NCBI GenBank assembly: GCA_027604665.1
Contig: JADGIZ010000064.1
Span: 1 to 32,099, forward strand
Direction of reading: 5' to 3'
DNA length: 32,099 nucleotides
DNA from: Polyrhizophydium stewartii
Lineage: Eukaryota > Chytridiomycota > Chytridiomycetes > Rhizophydiales
Below the pieces are notes generated by a model. It did not search any database. It saw only the letters and a list, made by a program, of their open reading frames with translations, and was not told where the DNA came from. Shown here one piece after another: positions 1 to 8,487 of this stretch; the stretch's first letter is position 1; every line of letters starts with the position of its first letter. The position numbers and the translations under genes are program-made.

Positions 1-350
1 CCCACACACACCACTCACACACTCACACACACTTGCAAGCAAATATATCTTGTCACCTCATCTCGCCCAACACTGTGCTGCTCCGCCGAACTGACATGCC
101 ATGCTCTGACGAAGCGAGACAGACAGAGATCTGTCGAATCCTCCCGGGGGCTCAACAAACACACAGACGCACAAACAAGATCGCGCTGACAATTGTCATT
201 CCAGAGTTGCAAGCCGGAAAAAAGGAGGAGACGAGCAGCAAGGCCAAAAGAGCAACAACCACGCCCGTCTTTCCCAAAGCATTCCTGGCGGCATCAATCA
301 AATCTCCAGCCTTGTGTGTCCCCTCTCCCCTTCTTGTCGCACAAACAAAA
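1..350. other. Left-edge non-coding stretch, 3' flank of RPN2
   Basis: No gene is recognised here. The first 34 bases are CA-rich (imperfect CACACA/CTCACA runs). On the minus strand this is the 3' flank of RPN2. A minus-strand frame that runs through it encodes a hydrophobic stretch, but it starts inside the RPN2 last intron and has no family resemblance, so it is treated as chance. No AATAAA is seen on the minus strand just after the RPN2 stop. Confidence 0.5.
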
Positions 351-501
351 TCAGTCGTCGACCTCGGCATACTGGAACGGCGACGGCGGCGCAGGCTCCG
401 ACGCCGTCGCCGAGGCAGCAGCAGCAGCAGTCGCTGCGCCGGTAGCAGCCGTAGCATTCGAGCCCGCAGTCTCGGGCTTGGGCAGGCCTGCAATCGCACC
501 A

Positions 502-536
<35 letters not shown>

Positions 537-3500
537 TGCATCAGCCATCGCATCCCTCAATTCAGCCGGATATCAACCACACAAAACTCACTGATCGGAA
601 TAAGCGTCTCGGGCTCGTCAGGCCTCGTGTCAAGCAGCATCACAATACCGCCAATCGACTCCTTCTTCACAGGAACATATCGCGAGTCCTCCTTGAACGT
701 CACATACTTGACCTGCTGCGGCACAACGCGCGTAAAGTTCTCCAGAATCTCAAACGCCTCCTCGCGCTTCTTCTTCTTGCGCTCGCCCGGCGCGGCAGCT
801 GCTGGCTTGTCGGCAGCTGCGCCAGACGCCTCGCCCTCGTCCTTCTTCTCCTCCTTCTTGTCGTCCTTGAAAGGTTCAAAACGCACCCGGGCATCATCAT
901 CAGCACACGCCCGCCCTCGCACATATCCATCCGCACACCACAGCCCTCACCGTCTCCATCGCATCGCCCTCCTTGCTCTTCTCCTTCTCCGCCTTCTTGG
1001 CACGCGCCATGGTCTTGGCCGTCGTCGAAAGCACCGCCGTGGCAACCTTTTCCTTGGTCTCGGTCGTCGGCGGCTTGGTCGCAGCCACACACGCAAACAG
1101 CGACGGCTTGGCATTCGACACAAGCTCAAACCGCGGAATCTCCAGGTTCTTGTTCAGACCAATCATCCCCGTCGGCGTGAACGCCAGGCTCAGGAAATGC
1201 GTCAACGGGTACCAGTACCAGTACTGCGTAAACAGCGCCATGCCGACAATCGCCGGGATGTTGCCAAACCCGGACCGCGTCTGCAGCGAAATCGTCACGT
1301 TGCGCCCGCCAGCGTCAATGATGCCCTGCGCAAGCACAGCGCCAAACCGCGACATCGGCTCGTCGCGCTTCTCCGAAACCGTCTTCTCGTACAGCTTGCG
1401 CATCGTGTCCACGCGGTTCGACGACGTCTCGTTGTGCTGAACAAGCACCATCGCCATCGCAATCAGCGCGCCCTGGCGAACATAGTCAGCCGGGTCCTCC
1501 GTCATCGGCTCGAGCAGATCCAGCGCCTCCTTGAGGTTCGTGCCTGCGCACGAGATGCCCAGCGCAAGCGTCGCGCCGTAGCGCACGTGCGGGTTGAAGC
1601 TCTCCGACAGAAGCTGCACCACGCGCGGCACCTGGTGCGGCGTCTTGTACAGCACAAAGCCGAGCGCAAGCACCGCCGCGCGCCGCACGTCGTCGTTCAC
1701 GTCCGACACGGCAACGTGCAGCAGGCGCCGGATGGCCTTGTTGCTGCCCGTGCCCGCGTACGCAAGGCCCACAGAGTACATGCCGCCGTAGCGCAGGATC
1801 GGGTCCTTGTCGGTCGCCAGCTGCTCGATAAACTCCTCGGCCTCCTCCTCGCGCCCAAACATGATCAGCGCAAGGCCGAGCGCAAGGCCGCGGATAATCT
1901 TCTCGTGCTGCGTCTCGCGCGCGTACTGCAGCATTTCGTCCACCGCCTTGAGCGACGCCGTGCCCAGCATCACCAGGCCCATGGCAATTCCCGCCGCCTC
2001 GCCCGCAACCGCGTTGTCGTTGAACAGCACCGCCTTGAGGTCCTCGTAGATCTCGTCGTTGCCCGTCGCCATGCCGGCCGCGCCGAGACCCAGCGCCGCG
2101 CCGTGCTGGACCACCTCGTTCTGGCTGGCCTTGAGCTCCTTGACCAGGTACGGCAGCACCTTGGATCCGTGGTTGGCGTTGATCAGGCCCAGCGCAAACA
2201 GCGCGCCGCCTTCAGAGTAGGGCGACCCGCTGACGCCCTCGCGCGGCAGGTACGGCGATAGCAGCGCCATCGACTGCGCAATCTGCCCGCGGTGGATCAC
2301 GCCGAGCGCCGCCGTGGCGCTGAACTTGGTCCAGTTGCTCGCGCGCGACAGCCACTCCAGGTTCTGGCGCAGAAACTCGTCGCTCGTCGTGCCGGCGTTC
2401 ATGAACGCATTGGCGAACGTGACGCCAGAGTGGAACAGCGAGATGCGCGAGTCCATCGCCGTCTTGCTCGCCTTGAGAATCAGCAGATCCGCCTGGCTGT
2501 TGCGCGACAGGAACTCGAGGTTCAGGCGGATCGTCGGCTCGCCAGTCAGGATGTGGCGGATGCGGGCGAGAGGGCTGTCGCTCGCGCTCGAAGCGCTCTG
2601 CTATCAAAGGCCAACCAGCAGCGCGGCGTCAAGTTGTGTCGTCAGCCACTCGGCCTCATCGCATTGCACCGCCAGAAGCGTGTCTCACAGCAAGCAGCGG
2701 CGTGGCGGCGCTGGCGTCCGTGTCCATGGCGTCCGGGTCGGGCGCCGACGACGCACCGCCCACAGCGGGTACGGGCAGCGCCGCAAGGACCTTGAACAGA
2801 AACTCTTGCGTGGCATTCTCCTCAATGTCAAAGGCAATCTGGTACGCAGTCACGACCTGGGTCTCGCTGCCGGCAATCAGCGTCTGCAGCATCTTGGCCG
2901 TCTCGACGGGATCGTTGACGTGCACAAGGCACTCGCTGATGGAAATGTAGTCCGGCGACTCGAGGTTGCTGTAGAGCTTGACCAGCAGGCGGAACACCTT
3001 TCAAGCAGCGCGTCAGCACCACTTGCTGCGTCAGGCAGAAAGCCTTCTAGAGGCCTTTCGTGGCTCCGGCCGCGCACCTGGTTGCGGAAGCCAATGTGCT
3101 GCACGGTCTTGGCGTTGACGTTGACGACATACGACAGCAGGGACGGCGTGTCGCCTTTGAGGATGGCCTGCTCGAGCAGGTCGAGGCGGAAAGCCTCCAG
3201 CGCGATGCCAATAATCTGGCAGCCGTGGAGCTTGTGTCAGCTTCCCAGCACGTACTCAGCCAGGCATGCGAGGAGCGGCAGCTGCTCGAGCGCACCTCGT
3301 GGTACTGGCTGGACTCGAAGCAGCGCGCGACCATGCGGTGCACAATGTCCTCGAGGCGCGGGTCAATCTCGAGATCCTTGTGGGCAGGCTCCTGCTTAAG
3401 CGCGCGCTGCTCAATGTACTTGTCGATGCACTTGGCTGTACCAGGCGAGTGCAATCCACGCACGGTTGCGTCAGCCGCGAGCACGCTCGACCAGCACGAG

Positions 3501-4444
3501 GCTCGCCGCGCGGACGCACAGATGATTGTCTCGACAAACTCGGTCTTGAGGTTCAGATCAAACAGCTTGCCGGCGCCAAGGGCAAACGAGAGCGACTCCT
3601 CGAACTCGCCCAGATGGTAGTACACCTGCCGAGTCGGTCCAGCAAGCCGCAGCGAGGCCACAAGCAGCAAGGTGAGCCACATGCGTCCTACAAGTACGGG
3701 GCGGCAGAGGAGGCCCACCTTGGAGGCGACCAGCGCAGCGAGATCGCGGTGCTTGAAGGCGGGATCCTCGTACAGGATCTCGCTGTCAGAGGCAGCGGGC
3801 GGAGCCGGAAGCGTCAGCGCTGCGGCCCGCACGAAGCGGCAGCACCACCAGGACGACAAGGGTGCCTTCGGCGGCCGAGGCTCGCGCGGGCGCCGGCCGG
3901 ACAAGTCGGCAGACCACCAGCGCGGCCGCGCACGGCGCGCCGCCTCCATGGATGCGGCCGTCCCGCGCACGCCCCCGCCGCGGGCCGGGGTCTGGCTCAC
4001 ATTTTCGACACGGCATCTGAAATCTCGGCCCAGAACTGGTCCACGATCGCGTCCAGCTTCTTGAGGGCGAACGTCTGGAGCTCCTCCTGCGGCTCGTCGA
4101 GCAGCGAGAGGACGCCGGCTGTGGGGTAGCGCGGTAGCGCAGCGAGGAGCGCGGCGGCGGCAGGCACGCGGCGGCGCCATAGTGGCCGCGAGGCCCGCGG
4201 TGGGGCAGCGAGCGCGGCGTCAGCGTCGGGTCTTGGCGCGCATGTGCCAGGGTGTGGTGCGAGGGCACGGCCGACGGGCTCGCAGCGCGCCGGTGCAGAC
4301 GCCCCCGCGCTGTGCCAGCCCGCACGAGACTGGGCGGTGAGGGCCAGGCGGGCGACAGGTACCGCCGCACGCGGCTGTCGTCTGGCCGTGCCCTGCGCCG
4401 AGGCGAGCGGCGGGCCGACCTGCAGACGTGATTTGGACTGGCAT
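351..4444 (-). CDS. RPN2: 26S proteasome regulatory subunit RPN2 (PSMD1)
   Basis: Largest base subunit of the 19S regulatory particle, a scaffold that docks RPN13 and contacts the lid. Ten exons join in frame to 986 aa, the normal family length: 4444-4420, 4118-4001, 3782-3719, 3625-3520, 3435-3296, 3215-3078, 2997-2689, 2600-951, 865-592, 487-351. The N-terminus reads MPVQITSAAGVLSLLDEP, as in the family. Residues about 395-740 are proteasome/cyclosome repeats with the family phrases RRLLHVAVSDVNDDVRRAA and LLEPMTEDPADYVRQGAL. A KEKE-type charged segment spans the exon 8/9 junction, and the tail ends PSPFQYAEVDD, corresponding to the RPN13-binding end PEPFEYIDD of animal Rpn2. The start was chosen because the first 25-nt exon restores the conserved N-terminus. 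That exon is joined across a 301-nt intron whose CTGAC lies unusually far (about 100 nt) from its acceptor. It is divergent from GATD1. Exon 8 has a tandem acceptor. Confidence 0.95.
506..534. repeat. (CA)n microsatellite inside RPN2 intron 9
   Basis: About 14 perfect CA units. On the transcribed minus strand this is a (UG)n run that fills most of the space between the branch-like GCTGATG (branch A near 541) and the acceptor AG at 489-488, taking the place of a pyrimidine tract. The intron runs 591-488. Confidence 0.95.
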
Positions 4445-4685
4445 GTCTCGACCGACGGAAAGCCGCGCGGCCGCGGTTTTTGGGGGCGGCGGCCCGGCGC
4501 GGGGCGATCCGCAAGGCCCCGGCAACCGGCCTCCGAGGAACGCGGCAGCAAGGAGGTGAGCGGCTTAGCAGGCGGGCGTGGGCATGCCGCCGGCAGACCC
4601 CCCACCGCTGCCAGATCGGCGGCATCTGGCCCTGCACAATGTGCCGCACGCGACGCCCGCGCGAGGTTGCCGCCGCTCGGAGCAG
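4445..4685. promoter_or_regulatory. RPN2/GATD1 divergent promoter region
   Basis: The 241 nt between the two start codons are very GC-rich, with no TATA box seen. No fungal proteasome-control element (GGTGGCAAA or its complement) was found by eye. A perfect dyad lies inside, at 4610-4630: arms GCCAGAT and ATCTGGC around a 7-nt spacer. An upstream in-frame ATG for GATD1 (4584) also lies here and could lengthen that protein by 34 residues. Confidence 0.5.
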
Positions 4686-5747
4686 ATGGCTTCCCTCGGC
4701 GGCGGCGGCGCGGCAGGCGCCGGCGGCGACAGCAGCGCAGGCAGCGGCCGCAACGGCGGAAGCAGCGGCGGCGCAAGCGGGCTGCCCAGTCACCGCGTGC
4801 TGCTGCTGCTCTCGGCGGCCGAGCCAGGCATGTCGCCCAAGCAGTTCATCCAGGCGTACTCGGTCTGCACCACGGTCTTCTCGTCCGTCGACCTCGCCAC
4901 GCTCAACGGCGACTCCCCGCGCTGGGCGGCCGCCGACGACGCCAGCGCAAAGTGGCTTGCCGACAAGAAGCACATCCTCGCCCGCCCGCTGGCGCTGGAG
5001 ACGCTCGACCCGAACGTCGAGCATTACGCGGGCATGGTCGTGCCCGACGGCGACGGTGCGGCCTCCGCCACCGCCGCCGACTGCTGCGGCTTGCGAACGG
5101 ACGCTCTGACTGACGCTTCATCGCATGCATACCCTTGGTGACGCTTCCCCCCCCGCGGCCAGGCTTCTATTTTGAGCCACGTAACCTCAAGATCCGGTCG
5201 TTCCTGGAGTACTTTGTCAAGTTCCGCAGTGAGCATCTGCATCGCAAGGCACGATGATGAGGGTCTCGTCGCTGACGATCGCCTCCTCGCCCGCGCAGAG
5301 CCCGTATGCCTGATCGGTGCAGGCGCTGCTGCCCTATTCTCAACCGAACCGGACCCCGGCGAGCAGTGGCTGCTGCGCAAGTACTCGCTCACGGCGGTGA
5401 GTCTGTGGCCGGAATCTGCTTTCCGTCAGCGTTGTGCTGACCCAACTCCCCACCTCTGACCTCGCAGCCATCGAACCTCTCCGCCGTACGCCATAACAAG
5501 TACCTTACCCACCGCTCCATCGAGGACTTTATTGTCGACATGTATGGGCGGTACTCGACCGGCAAGAACGAGTCAGTCCACATTGTCGTTGGTACGTGTT
5601 TATATCCGCCTTGGCGAGGCGGTCTCTGGTGGACGAATGCTGACGGCTTTGCTCGACCACACGCCAGATGACAATCTTGTCACGGCGCAGAGCAAGGCCT
5701 GCACGCTGATTGCGATACAGACGTTCATTCTGCTGTGCAACCGATGA
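4686..5747 (+). CDS. GATD1: GATD1-like DJ-1/PfpI (class I glutamine amidotransferase-like) protein
   Basis: Five exons (4686-5055, 5163-5228, 5299-5396, 5468-5591, 5668-5747) give 245 aa. The C-terminal half follows animal GATD1 (PDDC1) closely: KPVCLIGAGAAAL (animal ICAVGHGVAAL), LLRKYSLTAPS (animal SYSLTGPS), SVHIVVDDNLVTAQ (animal AVHVVLDRHLVTGQ), and FILLCNR at the end (animal NLLFLCGSRK). The first 36 residues are Gly/Ser/Ala-rich and probably disordered. The family fold is a Rossmann-like alpha/beta domain with no established reaction for GATD1. The nucleophile-elbow Cys typical of PfpI proteins is absent: the position reads I-G-A-G, so catalysis by the usual cysteine is unlikely. The start at 4686 is preferred because the extra residues from the in-frame ATG at 4584 look unconserved. 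Introns 1, 2 and 4 carry CTGACG, and intron 3 carries CTGACC. Confidence 0.88.
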
Positions 5748-6022
5748 GCGAGGCGGCTATGCGTGCAGCAGCGGCACCCGCATGTACGCGCTGCCACCTG
5801 CTTCATCGCGCGCAGACAGGCCCTTGCAGCAGGCACTGCTTTGTCAAAAGGAGGCGAGATGATGGTCTTGACTGGAGCGACGGAAGCAGCATTTGCGGGG
5901 AACAGTCAAGGGTCAAGAGACAGAGAGGATAAGGGCAGAAGAGAATTGTGGAATGAATGTTGATGGGAGCATGGCCACGGACATCTCCGCGTCGCGGAGC
6001 ACGGACCGCCCGAGAAGCGGTT
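5748..6022. other. Convergent spacer between GATD1 and RIB43A
   Basis: The 275 nt between the two stop codons hold both 3' flanks. A 15-base near-palindrome, CTCCGCGTCGCGGAG, lies at 5985-5999, 24 nt past the RIB43A stop. With one central base it could form a short stem in either transcript. No AATAAA was seen in either orientation. Confidence 0.5.
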
Positions 6023-7632
6023 TTAACGTGATGTCGTGTTGAACTGCTCAAAGTATGCATCCTGAGGCGGGTTGGTGTAAAGCACCTTGTCAATGTACTC
6101 TTTCCTCCTCTTGTCTTCGACAGCCTTGGCCTCGTTCTCCTTTCGCATCTCAATCGCGCGCTCCTTGACCTTGCGGATGCGCTCGCGCTCGAGCAGCTCG
6201 AGTGCGCGCGCATTGGCGGCCTCCTGCACGGCCCAGCGCTCCTCCTCAAACTGCTTGCGGCTGCGGCGCTGCTGCTGCTCGTGGCGCTGGCGCTCCTGCA
6301 TGTCCAAGATCGCCTGGTTCTGCTCGGGCGTGATGCCTTTGAACAGATCAACGCGCACCTTGTGCCCGCCGCCAATGTTGAACACGTCGGGCCGCTCCGT
6401 GAGAAAGACGCCGTTGATGTGGTTGAGGATCTCGCGCGTGTTGAGGTCCGTCTCGTACGCCTTCTGCTGCTGCTCTCGGCGCTTTTTCTCGGCCGCCTAC
6501 GGCGCACATTTCAAGGCACAGCGTGAGCGGCCGTCCACGGTCCGCGCACAACGCCTCTGCAATGCGATTGCCTTACCAGCGCCAAATTGTACTCGTTGTC
6601 GAGCCGCGCGCGCTCGCGGTGCGCCAGATCGACGGCGGACTGGAGCGCCGTCATCTTGTCGTTGATGTTCTTCTGGAACTCCTCGTACTTTCTGCAAAGT
6701 TTCCCGCATTCACACGGCTGCGCTGTGAGCACACAGGCATTCTGCCGCTGGCTTTTGATCGCAGATTCTGTTCGGTTTCCTCACTTTTTCTCGTTGAGTT
6801 CCTCCTGGCGGCGGCGCTCCTTTTCGTACACCTGCTCGTTGGCCCAGACCTTCATCTGCTCCTTCTGCAGCCGAATGCGGCCCTCGACAGCCAGGTCCTC
6901 GCCTTCGAACCGCTGGAGGCTGCTGACGCCGATGCGCTCGTCCTCGTCGTCGATGCGCGCGGGCAAATCCTTTTCGAGCGCCTTGGGGTCGTACAGGTCA
7001 AAATCACGGCGCTGGAACGGCTGCTGGAAATCGCGGCGGAACTCGTTCATCTGCTGCATCTTGTGTCGGCGCGCTTGGGCCACCTGGTCGTCCATGAGCT
7101 GCAGAATCTCGTTGTTGATCTTGCTCGTGTGGTCTGGATGCGAGTGGTCGGGGGGCGAGTACACACGCGTGTGTGTGTGCGAGCAGAAATGTGGAATGCC
7201 GCGGCCGGAAAGGCGTGAGATGGCGCAGAGCGGCACAGTGCGTGTGAGAGAGCGGGCACGCACCCATAGCATCGTTGCGCTCCTTCTCGATGGACTTGAT
7301 CTCGTTCTTGATCTGTATCTGCTCGTCCAGCGCCTGCAGGTCAATCTGCTCGCGGAGGGCCGGGCAGAGCGGTCAGGCAGCGTGAGTGAGGCGCCAAGAG
7401 TCGGCCATTTCGCGCCAACGCAACAGACACTCTCATATCTCGTGGACGGCCACCGCGGATGCGAGATGCGGCGACCGCGCGGGTGCGGGAGAGGCAGGGC
7501 AGGGCAATGCCGCACCCCGAGGACCCGGACTCGCGGGTTGAATATACGCTGCTTGCGCTCCTCATCCAGGCGCTTGCGGCGCTGGATGGCGGCGGCCTGC
7601 AGATTGTCGCCGAGGATCTCGACCTTGTACAT
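6023..7632 (-). CDS. RIB43A: RIB43A-domain ciliary protofilament-ribbon protein (RIBC1/2)
   Basis: Coiled-coil protein of the axonemal doublet microtubule, found in flagellated eukaryotes as a microtubule-inner/ribbon protein. Five exons (7632-7516, 7345-7264, 7133-6785, 6691-6577, 6496-6023) give 378 aa, against 379 for human RIBC1. Family marks: the start MYKVEILGDNLQAAAIQRRK, then FNPRVRVLGIDLQALDEQ, DFDLYDPKAL, the GITPEQNQAI block and the end YFEQFNTTSR (human HRQFNTSSR). The whole protein is charged helix. The frame is open upstream of the start, but 7632 is the family start. Intron 1 ends GAGCAG, a possible tandem acceptor; CAG keeps the family match. Its presence implies a flagellated life stage. 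It shares no operon-like link with neighbouring COX9. Confidence 0.93.
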
Positions 7633-8153
7633 TTCGAGGAAAGAGAGGTTTATTCGTGGAGCGTGCTGCTGTGCGAAGGTACGAGCGCGGATATGGCAAC
7701 GACGCACACGCGCATGTCCGGGCCGGCGTGATCCCAGAGGACGTGCCGTTTCCCGAGTTGCAAGACGGCGACGATCCCGCGAGAGGCGGCGAGCGCGAGA
7801 GCACGCAGGCAGGCGTGACGGTGTCAGCTCGGCGTGGCGCGGACAGGCAGGCCGGCGCGGTGCACGAATGGCGGGTCTAGCGGCGCCTAAGCGCAGCGGC
7901 GCAGCGGCGCGGGAGGGCGGAAGGCCTGCCCGAGGCCCGACGGCGCACGGCGGGGCCAGCATCGCGCGACGATGGCCGCCGGGCGTCACGCCGAGTCACC
8001 CCAGAAAACGCTCGGCGTCCTCGTGCGGGTGGAGGCGGCGCCGCGGTCGCATGGGCCGCGGGCGCGGCGCGCACGCACCTGCACGGCTGAGCGGAGGGTC
8101 GCCAGCGAGCAGCGGTGCTCGCGGGCTGCCGGCGAGGTCGGCCACGCACCACT
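7633..8153. other. Gap between RIB43A start and COX9 stop
   Basis: These 521 nt hold the 5' flank of RIB43A and the 3' flank of COX9, both on the minus strand. They are extremely GC-rich in the COX9-proximal half. Frames are open on both strands, but none resembles a known protein or has a good ATG context with family support. No repeat or RNA gene is recognised. Confidence 0.5.
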
Positions 8154-8357
8154 TTACTGCTGCTCCTTGAGCCAGGCCTCCTTCTCGGCAATGAGCTCGG
8201 CACGGACCTTGGCGTCGTGGGCGCGCCAGGTCTCGAACTTGGGCCGCGACACCGTGAACCACCACGCGTAGGCGATGCCGACGCCGAACGTGATGCTGCC
8301 GACGATGTCGCGCATGAAGCGGCCGCGGAAGCGTCCAGTGATGGGGGCGATGGGCAT
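8154..8357 (-). CDS. COX9: Cytochrome c oxidase subunit VIIa (COX9)
   Basis: Small single-span subunit of mitochondrial complex IV, inner membrane. One exon, 67 aa (yeast Cox9 is 59). The start MPIAPITGRFRGRFMRDIVG matches yeast Cox9 (MTIAPITGTIKRRVIMDIVL). It is followed by one membrane span, about residues 19-37, ending in AYAWWFTVSRP, and a charged helical tail ending KEQQ. It has no cleavable presequence, as is usual for this subunit. It is divergent from MON1 with 130 nt between starts. The frame continues open upstream of the ATG, but the family N-terminus fixes the start. Confidence 0.92.
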   Translation of the reverse strand: MPIAPITGRFRGRFMRDIVGSITFGVGIAYAWWFTVSRPKFETWRAHDAKVRAELIAEKEAWLKEQQ

Positions 8358-8487
8358 GTCGAGTGTGTGACTTGGCCAGAAAGATTTTGCGCAACCGCAC
8401 CAAGCAGAAAACCGGCGGCCGCGCTGCGATTGGCTGCAGCTGGACGACCAGCGATTCCACCGACTTGGCCACGGCCTTGCCCGCCAG
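8358..8487. promoter_or_regulatory. COX9/MON1 divergent promoter region
   Basis: Only 130 nt separate the two start codons, so both promoters and 5' leaders must fit here. It is less GC-rich near COX9 (contains AGAAAGATTTTGCGCAACC). No TATA or CCAAT box was seen with confidence. Confidence 0.5.

Noticed and set aside
152..553. Minus-strand frame with a hydrophobic stretch near the left edge
   Set aside because: It begins in the TG repeat of an RPN2 intron and is in a different frame from the RPN2 end; no family match or independent start context.
33..2261. 742-codon plus-strand open frame
   Set aside because: It lies antisense to the last exons and introns of RPN2, is extremely Arg/His-rich and low in family-like motifs; it is a by-product of high third-position GC in RPN2.
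4578..4685. Upstream in-frame ATG for GATD1 at 4584
   Set aside because: Would add 34 unconserved residues in the promoter region; the ATG at 4686 gives a normal family start, though the longer form cannot be excluded.
3786..5024. 412-codon minus-strand frame upstream of RPN2
   Set aside because: It runs through RPN2 introns 1 and 2 and across GATD1 exon 1; the conserved RPN2 N-terminus is restored only by splicing from 4444-4420.
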